Source: Streptomyces clavifer
GTDB lineage: Bacteria > Actinomycetota > Actinomycetes > Streptomycetales > Streptomycetaceae
Direction: 5' to 3'
Length of the DNA: 64,000 nt
Assembly: GCA_014651175.1 (NCBI GenBank)
Contig: BMWJ01000009.1
Span: forward strand, 248,001 to 312,000
The notes under the pieces are model-generated. The model saw nothing but the letters and a program-made list of their open reading frames with translations, made no database searches and was not told the origin of the DNA. The translations under genes were made by a program, and so were the position numbers. Within the stretch, counting starts at the first letter, position 1; each line of letters begins with the position of its first letter. Positions 18,297 through 27,614 of the stretch are shown one piece after another.

Positions 18297-19262
18297 TCAC
18301 CGCTCCTCCGCTCGGATCCGCTGGGCGCCGCGCAGCCGGGCGGGGGCGGCCCGCCGGTTCTCGGCGACCTCCTCCTCGGTGGGCAGTTCGGCGCCGCGGG
18401 TCAGCAGCTTCAGACGGGGCTGGTAGCGCTCGGGGACGACGGGCAGTCCGGGCGGCGCGGTGTTGGCCGCGCCGGCCGCGAAGACCTGCTTGACCAGCCG
18501 GTCCTCCAGCGAGTGGTACGAGAGGACGGCGATCCGGCCGCCGACGGCGAGACTCTTCACCGCGGCCGGGACGGCCCGCTCCAGGACGGTGAGCTCGCCG
18601 TTGACCTCGATGCGCAGGGCCTGGAAGGTCCGCTTGGCCGGATTCCCTCCGGTGCGCTTGGCAGCCTGCGGCAGGGAGTCGCGGATGAGCTCCACGAGGC
18701 GGGCGCTGTTGCTGAAGGGTTCCCTCTCGCGCTCGCGTACGACGGCGGAGACGATCCGCTTGGCCTGCTTCTCCTCGCCGTAGGCGCGCAGGATCCGTAC
18801 GAGCTCGCCCGGCGGGTAGGTGTTGAGCACCTCGGCGGCGCCGATGCCGGTCGTCTGGTCCATGCGCATGTCGAGCGGGGCGTCCTGGGCGTACGCGAAT
18901 CCGCGGTCCGCCTCGTCCAGCTGCATGGAGGAGACGCCGAGGTCGAACAGGACTCCCTGGACCTCGGGGACCTCCAGCCGGTCGAGGACCTCGGGCAGCT
19001 CGTCGTAGACGGCGTGCACCAGGGTGGCCCGGTCGCCGTAGGGGGCGAGGCGCTCGCCGGAGAGCCGCAGCGCCTCCTTGTCGCGGTCCAGCGCGATCAG
19101 GCGGACGTCCGGGAAGGCGGCGAGGAGTGCCTCGCTGTGGCCGCCGAGCCCGAGGGTGCAGTCCACGACCACCGGCGGCCGGGGTCCTGTCGCCTCCAGA
19201 GCCGGGGCCAGCAGGTCCAGGCACCGCTGGAGCATCACCGGGACATGTCGGGTCTGGCTCAA
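18297..19262 (-). CDS. rsmH: RsmH, 16S rRNA C1402 N4-methyltransferase
   Basis: RsmH (MraW) methylates the N4 position of C1402 in 16S rRNA using S-adenosylmethionine. The 321-residue protein starts with [13 protein letters not shown] and has the SAM-binding loop [16 protein letters not shown], then [17 protein letters not shown] and [13 protein letters not shown], all family hallmarks. The start is TTG at 19262, preceded by GAGAGGG. This is the first gene of the dcw cluster here; mraZ, which precedes it in many bacteria, is absent. Confidence 0.95.
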   Translation of the reverse strand: MSQTRHVPVMLQRCLDLLAPALEATGPRPPVVVDCTLGLGGHSEALLAAFPDVRLIALDRDKEALRLSGERLAPYGDRATLVHAVYDELPEVLDRLEVPEVQGVLFDLGVSSMQLDEADRGFAYAQDAPLDMRMDQTTGIGAAEVLNTYPPGELVRILRAYGEEKQAKRIVSAVVREREREPFSNSARLVELIRDSLPQAAKRTGGNPAKRTFQALRIEVNGELTVLERAVPAAVKSLAVGGRIAVLSYHSLEDRLVKQVFAAGAANTAPPGLPVVPERYQPRLKLLTRGAELPTEEEVAENRRAAPARLRGAQRIRAEER

Positions 19263-19649
19263 TGCGCCCTCTCAGGCTCTGCCCCGTGTGGCTGCACGTG
19301 CGGTCTGGTCCCCGCCCGCTCGGAAGGGGAGGTCCGCCGGCGCCGGGGAAGGGGCGTCGGCCGACCGACGAGCGGGAGAGGGCCGGGCCGCATGTACGCC
19401 GCACATCACGGGGAATTCGAAAACATGCGAACTGTGCACAATGTGCGGGCGTGTCGGTAACTTCGCGTCACTTTAGTCCACCCTGCCATTCGATCGATTC
19501 CTGATCAACGAACCCGGCAGCGCGTCGCACCACTCGCACGGTCCGGAACGCTCACCCGGGCGGACGCGGGACTGTGAGGCTTGTGGTTTACCTCACAACA
19601 AGTCTTGTTGAGGTTCTTTGTCCCCTTCCACAGGACGCCGGGAGACGCC
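19263..19649. promoter_or_regulatory. Divergent promoter region between rsmH and carbonic anhydrase, with inverted repeats
   Basis: The 387 bp hold no convincing gene. On the carbonic anhydrase side are TGTGAGG (19573-19579) and CCTCACA (19591-19597) separated by 11 bases, directly followed by the palindrome CAACAAG-T-CTTGTTG (19596-19610). These lie 40-77 bases before the ATG and look like operator or promoter elements. A third small repeat, ATGACG-GTTAA-CGTCAT (19650-19666), covers the start codon. No regulator can be assigned. Confidence 0.5.
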
Positions 19650-20234
19650 ATGACGGTTAACGTCATAGCCATGTCGACTTCCGCGCAGTCCTCCGCCGAG
19701 ACCGATGCTCCCGTCGCAGGTGCGGCCCGATCCGGAGGGACGGTCACCGACCGGCTCGTCGAGGCGAACGCCCTCTACGCGGGCGAGTTCCGCGATCCCG
19801 GTATGGACGCCCGGCCCGTGCTCCGCGTCGCCGTGGTCGCCTGCATGGACGCCCGTCTCGACCTGCACGACGCGCTCGGCCTGGAGCTGGGCGACTGTCA
19901 CACCATCCGGAACGCGGGCGGTGTGGTCACCGACGACGTCATCCGGTCACTGACCATCAGCCAGCGTGCGCTCGGCACCCGCAGCGTCATACTCATCCAC
20001 CACACGAACTGCGGCCTCGAGAGCATCACCGAGGAGTTCCGCCAGGAGCTGGAGCACGAGGTCGGGCAGCGGCCCGTGTGGGCGGTGGAGGCCTACAAGG
20101 ACGCCGACCAGGACGTACGGCAGTCGATGCAGCGCGTGCGCACCTCGCCGTTCCTCCTGCACACGGACGACATCCGCGGTTTCGTCTTCGACGTGACGAC
20201 CGGTCTGCTGCGCGAGATCCTCCCCGCTTCCTGA
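19650..20234 (+). CDS. Beta-class carbonic anhydrase
   Basis: The enzyme interconverts CO2 and bicarbonate in the cytoplasm. The 194-residue product carries the beta-class zinc ligands: C65 in CMDAR (with the D67/R69 pair), H118 and C121 in HHTNCG. The compact length matches the smaller actinobacterial type. The ATG at 19650 has GGGAG six bases upstream; a second ATG at 19671 lacks a ribosome site and the frame upstream of 19650 is not needed. It is divergent from the dcw cluster and stands alone. Confidence 0.92.
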   Translation: MTVNVIAMSTSAQSSAETDAPVAGAARSGGTVTDRLVEANALYAGEFRDPGMDARPVLRVAVVACMDARLDLHDALGLELGDCHTIRNAGGVVTDDVIRSLTISQRALGTRSVILIHHTNCGLESITEEFRQELEHEVGQRPVWAVEAYKDADQDVRQSMQRVRTSPFLLHTDDIRGFVFDVTTGLLREILPAS

Positions 20235-20443
20235 AGCTCCGCCCTCCCGTGACTTCGCACCGACATACGCCCCACACCCGGCATTTCGCCCCTGGTTGTC
20301 CACAGGCGAGTGACACGAAGCGGTAACGGCAACAAGAATGTGGGTGTGACGGTCTCCGGGTCCTCCGGAGAGTGTCCGTATTTCGGGGCGGTCCGGGCAT
20401 CTCTGTGCCTCGGCTCGTGCGCAAAAGGGCCGAGGAGGGCCGG

Positions 20444-21490
20444 GTGACGACCTATGACGATCGAGCGAGCCTCACAGATCTGACCACCACAGCGGAGCGG
20501 GTGCGCAGGTCGGTGGAGGGTGTGATCGAGGGCAAGCCTGAGGTCGTACGGCTTTCGCTGACCGTGCTGCTCGCTGAGGGGCATCTGCTGATCGAGGATG
20601 TGCCCGGGGTCGGCAAGACGATGCTGGCCAAGGCGCTGGCGCGGTCCATCGACTGCTCGGTGCGGCGTATCCAGTTCACGCCGGACCTGCTGCCTTCGGA
20701 CATCACCGGGGTGTCGATCTTCGATCAGCAGCGGCGGGACTTCGAGTTCAAGCCCGGGGCGATCTTCGCCCAGATCGTGATCGGCGACGAGATCAACCGC
20801 GCGTCGCCGAAGACCCAGTCGGCTCTGCTGGAGTCGATGGAGGAACGCCAGGTCACGATCGACGGCGAGACCTACGAGCTGCCCAATCCGTTCATGGTCG
20901 TCGCCACCCAGAACCCGGTGGAGATGGAGGGCACGTATCCGCTGCCCGAGGCTCAGCGCGACCGGTTCATGGCCCGTGTGTCGATCGGCTACCCGAGTGC
21001 GGAGGCCGAGCTCCAGATGCTCGACGTGCACGGCGGGGTCTCGCCGCTGGACGACCTGCAGCCGGTGGCGCACGCCCACGACATGGTGAAGCTGATCGAC
21101 GCGGTGCGCATGGTCCATGTGGCCGAATCCGTGCGGCGGTACGCGGTGGAGCTGGTGGGGGCCACCCGTGGTCACCCGGACCTCAGGCTCGGGGCCTCGC
21201 CGCGTGCGACGCTGCACCTGCTGAGGGCGGCCAAGGCCTCGGCCGCTCTCAGCGGGCGCGACTACGCCCTGCCGGACGACGTCCAGGCACTCGCGGTGGC
21301 GGTGCTGGCGCACCGGCTGCTGCCGACCGCGCAGGCGCAGCTCAACCGCCGTACGGCCGAGCAGGTCGTGCTGGAGATCCTGCAGCGCACGCCCGTGCCC
21401 ACGTCGGGCACCTCGGCAGCGCACGCGCCGCCGCAGCAGCAGCCCGGCCGCCCGGTCTACGGCCAGCAGCCCGGCGCACGGCGGCTGTGA
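20444..21490 (+). CDS. MoxR family AAA+ ATPase
   Basis: The 348-residue protein has Walker A GVGKT at 55-59, Walker B with sensor region IVIGDEINRASPKTQSALLESMEE, and the MoxR-typical ATQNPVEMEGTYPLPEAQRDRFM. MoxR ATPases act as chaperones for assembly of protein complexes and are usually paired with DUF58 proteins, as here. The GTG at 20444 follows GAGGAGGG; the open frame upstream has no ribosome site. It ends in a GTGATG junction with the next gene. Confidence 0.94.
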   Translation: MTTYDDRASLTDLTTTAERVRRSVEGVIEGKPEVVRLSLTVLLAEGHLLIEDVPGVGKTMLAKALARSIDCSVRRIQFTPDLLPSDITGVSIFDQQRRDFEFKPGAIFAQIVIGDEINRASPKTQSALLESMEERQVTIDGETYELPNPFMVVATQNPVEMEGTYPLPEAQRDRFMARVSIGYPSAEAELQMLDVHGGVSPLDDLQPVAHAHDMVKLIDAVRMVHVAESVRRYAVELVGATRGHPDLRLGASPRATLHLLRAAKASAALSGRDYALPDDVQALAVAVLAHRLLPTAQAQLNRRTAEQVVLEILQRTPVPTSGTSAAHAPPQQQPGRPVYGQQPGARRL

Positions 21491-22842
21491 TGGCGGCCGG
21501 AGCGCCCGGCCCCGTGGACGACGGTGACGACAAGGGCGGCCTGCGGGCGGCGCTGAGCGGTCTGACGACACGGGGCCGGTCCTTCCTCGCCGCCGGTGTC
21601 GCCGCCGCGGTCTGTGCCTATGTGCTGGGCCAGGGTGACCTGCTGAGGGTCGGACTGCTGCTCGCGGTGCTGCCCCTCGTCTGCGTGACCGTGCTCCACC
21701 GCACCCGCTACCGGGTCGCCGGCAGCCGGCGGCTGTCGCCGTCGCGGGTCCCCGCGGGGTCGGAGGCGAGGGTCCATCTGCGCATGGACAACGTGTCCCG
21801 GCTGCCCACCGGTCTCCTGATGCTCCAGGACCGGGTTCCGTACGTGCTCGGCCCCCGGCCCCGGTTCGTACTGGACCGGGTGGAGGCGGGCGGCCGGCGT
21901 GAGGTGTCCTACCGGGTCCGGTCGGATCTTCGCGGGCGCTACCCGTTGGGGCCGCTGCAGCTGCGGCTGAGCGATCCGTTCGGGATGTGCGAGCTGACCC
22001 GCTCCTTCAGCGCGTACGACACCCTCGTCGTCGTGCCCCGCACCGAGGTCCTTCCGACGCTGCGGCTGGCGGGCGAGGCCTCCGGGTACGGCGACGGGAG
22101 GCAGCGTTCGCTGGCCCTGGCCGGCGAGGACGACATCATCCCGCGCGGCTACCGGCACGGGGACGACATGCGGCGGGTGCACTGGCGCTCCACCGCACGG
22201 TACGGCGAGCTGATGGTGCGCCGTGAGGAGCAGCCTCAGCGGGCCAGGTGCACCGTGCTGCTGGACACCCGGCGCGGCGCGTTCCAGGGGGCCGGGCCGG
22301 ACTCCGCGTTCGAGTGGGCGGTGTCGGGGGCGGCCTCGGCGCTGGTGCACATGCTGGAACGCGGCTTCGCCGTGCGGCTGCTGACGGACGACGGGCACTC
22401 CGTGCCGGGCGAGAGTGCCGACGGGTTCGCCGGAGCCGCCCAGGAGTCCGCGGAAGCGGCGGGCCTGATGATGGACGCCCTCGCGGTTGTCGAGCACTCC
22501 GACGGGGGCGATCTCTCCGGTGCGTACGACGTCCTGCGCGGGAACAACGAAGGGCTGCTGGTGGCGTTCTTCGGCGATCTCGACGAGGGGCAGACGGCTG
22601 TGGCGGCCCGCATGCGGCAGCGCAGCGGTGCCGCCGTCGCGTTCGTGCTCGACGGCGCCGACTGGGCGCGCGGCAGGGACGGAGCCCCTCCGCCGGCTGC
22701 CGACCGGCTGCGGCTGCTGCGGGAGGCGGGCTGGACGGCCGTGGCGGTCCGGCCGGGGGCGGATCTCGTCCAGCTGTGGCAGCGGGCGGGCGAGGAGCGC
22801 ACGGCCGGTGCGACGACAGGTTTCCCCGGGGGATGGTCATGA
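21490..22842 (+). CDS. DUF58 domain protein, MoxR partner
   Basis: The 450-residue protein has two hydrophobic helices near the N-terminus (about 25-65) and the DUF58 signature (DIIPRGYRHGDDMRRVHWRSTARYGELMVRRE), followed by a von Willebrand A-like fold (TVLLDTR...). DUF58 proteins are taken as membrane partners of MoxR ATPases. The start is either GTG at 21487, overlapping the moxR stop as GTGA, or ATG at 21490; ATG is given. The stop overlaps the next gene by ATGA, so all three genes form one operon. Confidence 0.92.
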   Translation: MAAGAPGPVDDGDDKGGLRAALSGLTTRGRSFLAAGVAAAVCAYVLGQGDLLRVGLLLAVLPLVCVTVLHRTRYRVAGSRRLSPSRVPAGSEARVHLRMDNVSRLPTGLLMLQDRVPYVLGPRPRFVLDRVEAGGRREVSYRVRSDLRGRYPLGPLQLRLSDPFGMCELTRSFSAYDTLVVVPRTEVLPTLRLAGEASGYGDGRQRSLALAGEDDIIPRGYRHGDDMRRVHWRSTARYGELMVRREEQPQRARCTVLLDTRRGAFQGAGPDSAFEWAVSGAASALVHMLERGFAVRLLTDDGHSVPGESADGFAGAAQESAEAAGLMMDALAVVEHSDGGDLSGAYDVLRGNNEGLLVAFFGDLDEGQTAVAARMRQRSGAAVAFVLDGADWARGRDGAPPPAADRLRLLREAGWTAVAVRPGADLVQLWQRAGEERTAGATTGFPGGWS

Positions 22843-25262
22843 GCGGGCGTACTCGGCTGGCGCTGTGCGCCTTCGCTGCGACGATGATGACGGCGGGGGC
22901 CCTGCTGCCCCTGGTCGAGCCGTCGAAGTGGATCGTGCAGGCGGCCTTCCTGCTGGCGATCCAGGGCGCCGTCGGGGTGCTGGCCCGCCGGGTGCCGCTG
23001 GCCCGGATCCTGACGGTCTCCCTGCAACTGCTGGTCACCCTGCTGCTGCTGACCGCGTCGTTCGCCCGGGAGCACGCCCTGTTCGGCGTACTGCCCGGCC
23101 CGCAGGACATCCAGCGGCTGGCGGAGCTGCTCACCTCGGGCGCCGACGACGTCAGCAGGTACGACACACCGGCGCCCGCGACGGACGGCATCCGGCTGAT
23201 GCTGATCGGCGGGGTGCTGCTGATCGGGCTCGCCGTGGACGTCCTCGCGGTGACGTTCCGTACCGCGGCGCCGGCCGGTCTGCCGCTGCTGGCGCTCTAC
23301 TCGGTCGCGGCCGGGCTCTCCGACGGAGGGGCGGGCTGGGTCTGGTTCCTTCTCGCTGCGTGCGGTTATCTGCTCCTTCTGCTGGCCGAGGGCAGGGAAC
23401 GGCTGTCCCGGTGGGGGCGGGTCTTCGGCGGTTCCTCGCACTCCCCGGGCGGCCCGGCGTCCGGCATGGACGGACCGTCCGGGCACGCCTTCGCACCGGT
23501 CCGCACCGGGCGGCGCATCGGGGCGGTGGCGCTGGGCATCGCACTGGTGGTTCCCGCCGCGCTGCCCGCGCTGGACGGCGGCTTGCTGAGCGGTACGGGC
23601 GGCGGCAGCGGCCGGGGCGGCGGCGGAGGCACGATCTCCGCGGTGAACCCGCTGGTCTCGCTGCAGAACAACCTGAACCAGCCGGAGAACCGGGAGGTGA
23701 TGTCCTACCGCACCAACGCCACGAACCCGCAGGACATGTACCTGCGCATCCTGGCCCTGGACCAGTTCAACGGGAGCGAGTGGCGGCCGTCGACCCGCAG
23801 GCTGAGGGACGTGCCGGAGAGGCTGCCGCAGCCGGCCGGCCTGGGCGGGGACGTCGACGTCACCGAGATCAGGACGAACATCTCCGCGTCGGCCTCGTAC
23901 CAGCAGACGTATCTGCCGCTGCCCTACCCGGCGAGCGAGGTGGACGTCGAGGGCCGCTGGCGGTACGAGCCCGAGGGGCGCACGCTCGTGGGCGACGACG
24001 GCCAGACGACGCGCGGTTCCCGGTACGAGGTCGGCAGCCTGGTGGTGGAGCCGACCTCCGGGCAGCTCGCCGGGGCGCCGGCACCCCGTCCGGATCTGGC
24101 ACGTGAGTACACGCGGGTTCCCGCCTCGCTGCCCGAGGTGGTCCAGGAGACCGCCGAACGGGTGACGGAGGGGGCCTCCAACGACTACGAGCGTGCGGTC
24201 GAGCTGCAGGACTGGTTCGCCTCCGGGGGCGGTTTCCGCTACGACACGACGGTGACGTCGGGGACCGGCACGGCGGCCATCGAGCGCTTCCTGAAGGACA
24301 GGGAAGGCTTCTGCGTCCACTTCTCGTTCACCATGGCCGCGATGGCCAGGACGCTGGGCATTCCGGCCCGCGTCGCCGTGGGCTTCACACCGGGTACCGC
24401 CCAGGCGGACGGTTCCCTGTCCGTGGGCCTGCGGGACGCGCACGCGTGGCCCGAGCTGTACTTCGAGGGCGTGGGCTGGACCCGCTTCGAGCCGACCCCG
24501 TCCCGGGGCTCCGTCCCGTCGTACACCCTGCCGGACCTCCCCGAGGAGGGCCCGAGCAGTCCTGCGCAGCCGTCGGAGGGTGCCTCCGCGGCGCCCACGG
24601 CCGCCCCGTCCGTCTCGGAGACCTGCCCGGATCAGCAGGCGCGCCAGGGTGAGTGCGGTGCGTCGGCTGCGCCCGCACCGGCGGAATCCGGCGGTCCGTG
24701 GACCACGGTGAGGACCGTGCTGCTGGTCGGGCTCGGCGCCCTGGTGGTGCTGGCCCTCCCGCTGCTGCCGATGTTCTGGCGGCTGCGGGCCGGCTCGCAG
24801 AGGCTGGGCCACTCGGAGGGCCGGACGCCGGCGGACGCCGCGGTCAGGGTCCTGGCCGCGTGGCGGGAGATCACCGACACGGCTTGGGACCACGGCATTC
24901 CGCCGGACGAGTCGCAGACCCCCCGCAAGGCGGCGGCGCGGGTCGTGCGGCTGGGGCGGCTCGACGGCACCGCGGCCGCCGCGGTCCATCGGGTGGCGGG
25001 GGCGGTGGAGCAGGTGCTGTACGCACCCGAGCCCCGCGCGACCACCGGTCTGTCCGAGGACGTACTGGCCGTCCGGGCGGGACTGCGCGCGGCCACCGGC
25101 CGTATGGGACGCCTGCGTGCCACGCTCGCGCCGCGTTCGGCCGTTCGGGTGATCTGGGCGCTGTCGGAACGCCGTGCGGCCCTCACCTCACGGTGGGCGA
25201 ACCGTCCCGCCCGCGACCGCTGGTCCGCTCGCCTGCGCCGCCCGTCCCGCCAGCGGGGCTGA
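22839..25262 (+). CDS. TgpA-like membrane transglutaminase-domain protein (DUF3488)
   Basis: The 807-residue protein starts with about six membrane helices (residues 1-240). A large extracytoplasmic part contains a transglutaminase-like fold with catalytic C492 (EGFCVHFSFTMAAMARTLGIPAR) and H535 (DAHAWPELYF). The third position reads FEPTP, so Glu551 replaces the usual Asp, a variation I associate with actinobacterial members. A Pro/Ser/Ala-rich linker, another helix (near residue 625) and a cytoplasmic DUF4129-like tail follow. The homologous P. aeruginosa TgpA is essential. The start is ATG at 22839, overlapping the DUF58 stop. Confidence 0.92.
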   Translation: MSGRTRLALCAFAATMMTAGALLPLVEPSKWIVQAAFLLAIQGAVGVLARRVPLARILTVSLQLLVTLLLLTASFAREHALFGVLPGPQDIQRLAELLTSGADDVSRYDTPAPATDGIRLMLIGGVLLIGLAVDVLAVTFRTAAPAGLPLLALYSVAAGLSDGGAGWVWFLLAACGYLLLLLAEGRERLSRWGRVFGGSSHSPGGPASGMDGPSGHAFAPVRTGRRIGAVALGIALVVPAALPALDGGLLSGTGGGSGRGGGGGTISAVNPLVSLQNNLNQPENREVMSYRTNATNPQDMYLRILALDQFNGSEWRPSTRRLRDVPERLPQPAGLGGDVDVTEIRTNISASASYQQTYLPLPYPASEVDVEGRWRYEPEGRTLVGDDGQTTRGSRYEVGSLVVEPTSGQLAGAPAPRPDLAREYTRVPASLPEVVQETAERVTEGASNDYERAVELQDWFASGGGFRYDTTVTSGTGTAAIERFLKDREGFCVHFSFTMAAMARTLGIPARVAVGFTPGTAQADGSLSVGLRDAHAWPELYFEGVGWTRFEPTPSRGSVPSYTLPDLPEEGPSSPAQPSEGASAAPTAAPSVSETCPDQQARQGECGASAAPAPAESGGPWTTVRTVLLVGLGALVVLALPLLPMFWRLRAGSQRLGHSEGRTPADAAVRVLAAWREITDTAWDHGIPPDESQTPRKAAARVVRLGRLDGTAAAAVHRVAGAVEQVLYAPEPRATTGLSEDVLAVRAGLRAATGRMGRLRATLAPRSAVRVIWALSERRAALTSRWANRPARDRWSARLRRPSRQRG

Positions 25263-25264
25263 CC

Positions 25265-25284
25265 CCGCCCCGGACCGGGCGGGA
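25265..25284 (+). terminator. Hairpin after the MoxR operon
   Basis: CCCGCCC and GGGCGGG arms enclose a CGGACC loop immediately after the transglutaminase-gene stop. There is no U-tract. Confidence 0.5.
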
Positions 25285-25885
25285 CTGCTCGTCACGAGGC
25301 GGTACCGGGCGACGGCCCACCGGTCGCGAGCCCCGCTCCCGGCCGCCCCGCCCGTCACCGGGAGGGGCGGCCGGACGGCCGCCTGCCTGCCTGCTGCACG
25401 GCGCGGGACTCGGGGAAGCCCGGCCCTCCACCCGGCCGGGCACGGGCGAGCAGCTCACCGCTGGGACCGCACGCCCGGCAGCCCGCCCGTCCTGCAGCCC
25501 GATCATGGCGGGGCAGCCTCCGGAGGGACTACGCGGCGCGGGCTCGTCCCCCCGTGCCCAGCGTTGCAGCGGCCTTCATCAGGGGGCCCTCCCCCGTGCC
25601 TGCCGTCGCGGGGCCCGCCCCCCGCCCGCCGTCGTAAAAGCGCCTCCGGCAGCCGCTCGCCGCACGGGGCGGGACAGCCCCGCCCCGTCACACGGCCGGC
25701 CCCGGGCCGGTCCGCGCACCGCAGGGCCGGTGGGGCAGTGGGCCCGCCGCGGGGCCGGTCGGGGCGGCGTGCTCCTCGCAGGAACCGCTCGGCCCGCGCG
25801 TCACAGAGGTCCTGTCCGGTGGCCGGGTTCTCCTGGCGGCGGTCTGCGCCGTCCGGGTGGGCGCGGGGCGGTGGGCGCGCCAAAA
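25285..25885. other. Gene-free, hairpin-rich stretch
   Basis: About 600 bases without a believable gene. Open frames on both strands translate into Pro/Arg/Gly-rich sequence with no domain and no ribosome site. It includes short GC-rich hairpins, for example ACGGGGCGGG paired with CCCGCCCCGT (25664-25688). It may hold untranslated RNA or simply be spacer. Confidence 0.5.
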
Positions 25886-25923
25886 CGTGAGGGGCGGTCG
25901 CATTGCTGCGACCGCCCCTCACG
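25886..25923. terminator. Bidirectional terminator ahead of DUF3040 gene end
   Basis: A perfect 17-bp stem (CGTGAGGGGCGGTCGCA) closes on a TTGC loop. On the minus strand it lies 91 bases after the DUF3040 stop, and AAAA precedes the left arm, giving TTTT after the stem for minus-strand transcripts. Confidence 0.8.
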
Positions 25924-26013
25924 CATGAGGTCCCACGTCACGTGGCCGGAACACGCGGGCCGGACCCGGGTCGGGCGGTGGTGCCCCGCGCCGACCAGGG
26001 AACGGTGGTGCGT

Positions 26014-26421
26014 TCATTGGCCCTGTTCGTCGCGGCGGCGCTGCCACCGCTGCTCGATCCGGTTCATCATCGACCGGCGTTGCCTGGGATGTCGGCGTTC
26101 GCCGCCGTCCCCGCTCCCGCTCCCTGCCGACTGCTGCTGCTCACCGGGCTTGGGCGCTTTGCGCCACCCGGTGACCGCCAGCACGGCGCAGCCCAGCATG
26201 ACGAGGAATCCCACCACGCTGATCCAGATCTGCTGGGCGACCATTCCGGCCATGAGGAGCGCGATACCCACCAGAAAACCGGCCACCGCCTGGTAGACCC
26301 GTCGCCGGGTGTACCTGCGCAGCCCGCTTCCCTCAAGCGCTGTAGCGAACTTGGGATCTTCGGCGTACAGCGCTCGCTCCATCTGCTCGAGCATTCGCTG
26401 CTCGTGCTCCGAGAGCGGCAC
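26014..26421 (-). CDS. DUF3040 small membrane protein
   Basis: The 135-residue protein starts with the DUF3040 hallmark PLSEHEQRMLEQMERALYAEDPKFA. Two membrane helices follow (about 44-62 and 66-84), then a hydrophilic, basic tail ending in QRWQRRRDEQGQ. The family is actinobacterial and its biochemical function is not established. The GTG at 26421 is chosen because GAGGAGG lies 6 bases upstream and the hallmark begins there; the frame is open 32 codons further. It lies close to, but outside, the dcw cluster. Confidence 0.9.
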   Translation of the reverse strand: MPLSEHEQRMLEQMERALYAEDPKFATALEGSGLRRYTRRRVYQAVAGFLVGIALLMAGMVAQQIWISVVGFLVMLGCAVLAVTGWRKAPKPGEQQQSAGSGSGDGGERRHPRQRRSMMNRIEQRWQRRRDEQGQ

Positions 26422-26699
26422 GGAGTCCTCCTCGTCGTCGGCCGCGGGGGGCGACCGGTATGCGGCCCTTCCAGGATAGGCAGGGATTCGCCCCCGTGAA
26501 ACCCGCCCTCTAGCCATAGCCAGTCCGGACCGCCATGTCGGCTCGGCTGCTGAGGCGTAGATTCCCCGACCTCCGATCCGTCATGCCGGATGGTGTCACC
26601 CGATCATACGGGGCCCGCGCCCCGATCGGGTGTTCCGGGCGGTACTCCGTCTGCAGCTGCGTTGCTGATCAGCCGTGCTCCGGCTGCCCGCGCCACGGC

Positions 26700-27458
26700 T
26701 CAGACGCGCTTCTCGCCCAGAACGTGCAGCTGGGTCGCCACCGCGTGGAAGGCCGGCAGTTCCGCGACGGCTGCCTCCAGGCGCAGGAGCGCCTCCACGG
26801 CGCCGGGCTCGGTATCCACCAGAACGCCCGGTACGAGGTCGGCGAAGACCCGCACCCCGTGGACCGCGCCGACCTCGACGCCCGCGGCGGTGACCAGCTC
26901 GGTCAGCTGCTCGGCGGTGAACCTGCGGGGCACGGGGTCGCCCTCGCCCCAGCGTCCTGCCGGGTCCGTCAGTGCCTGCCGCGCCTCGGTGAAGTGGCCC
27001 GCGAGCGCCCGGGCCAGGACCGCACCGCCCAGTCCGGCACCGAGCAGGCTGAGCGCGCCGGAGGGACGCAGCGCCTCGACCGCGTGCCGTACGCCCTCTG
27101 CGGGGTCGTCCACGTACTCCAGGACCCCGTGGCACAGGACCGCGTCGTAGCCGGCGCGGTCCACCACCTCGAACAGGCCCAGGATGTCGCCCTGGACTCC
27201 GCGGACCCGGTCGGCGACCGCGGCCTCGGCGGCGCGCCGCTCCAGGGCGAACAGGGCGTTGGGGCTGGGGTCCACCACGGTGACGCGGTGCCCGAGCCGG
27301 GCGACGGGCACCGCGAAGTTCCCGGTGCCGCCGCCGGTGTCCAGCACGTCCAGGGCATCCCTGCCGGTCGCCTTGACCCGACGCTCGAGAGCGTCCTTGA
27401 GGACGTCCCAGACCACAGCGGTACGGAGGGAGGCACGGGGGCGCAGCTGGTCCGACAC
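26700..27458 (-). CDS. Class I SAM-dependent methyltransferase
   Basis: The 252-residue protein contains the SAM-binding motif VLDTGGGTGNFAVPVA near residue 37, the acidic VTVVDPSP loop that holds the ribose, and DAVLCHGVLEYVDDP as motif IV region. The substrate cannot be told from sequence; the layout resembles CmoA/UbiE-like small-molecule or tRNA methyltransferases. The GTG at 27458 has GAGGAG ten bases upstream. It stands alone between the HEPN-like and DUF3040 genes, all on the minus strand. Confidence 0.85.
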   Translation of the reverse strand: MSDQLRPRASLRTAVVWDVLKDALERRVKATGRDALDVLDTGGGTGNFAVPVARLGHRVTVVDPSPNALFALERRAAEAAVADRVRGVQGDILGLFEVVDRAGYDAVLCHGVLEYVDDPAEGVRHAVEALRPSGALSLLGAGLGGAVLARALAGHFTEARQALTDPAGRWGEGDPVPRRFTAEQLTELVTAAGVEVGAVHGVRVFADLVPGVLVDTEPGAVEALLRLEAAVAELPAFHAVATQLHVLGEKRV

Positions 27459-27558
27459 GGCAGTTGACTCCTCGGCACGGTGCCGCCACGGACGGCGGAG
27501 CGTGAACAGTGCAGGTGGTTACGGGTGCTGTCCACCCTATTGCCTCGCACCGCCGTCC

Positions 27559-27592
27559 CGGCCCCCGCGTCGCGCCACCGGCGCGGGGGCCG
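27559..27592 (-). terminator. Hairpin after the HEPN-like gene
   Basis: CGGCCCCCGCG pairs with CGCGGGGGCCG (11 bp) around a GC-rich loop, 23 bases past the stop of the minus-strand gene at 27615. Confidence 0.55.
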
Positions 27593-27614
27593 TTCCCTTC
27601 ACCGCCCGGGGCCG

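Noticed and set aside
19410-19440. GGAAT-like sequence as a SigR promoter near the rsmH/carbonic anhydrase gap
   Set aside because: The expected GTT at the 18-base spacing is not present (TGC instead).
25174-25922. Possible genes in the gap after the transglutaminase gene
   Set aside because: Frames on both strands are Pro/Arg/Gly-rich, lack ribosome sites and run through perfect terminator hairpins.
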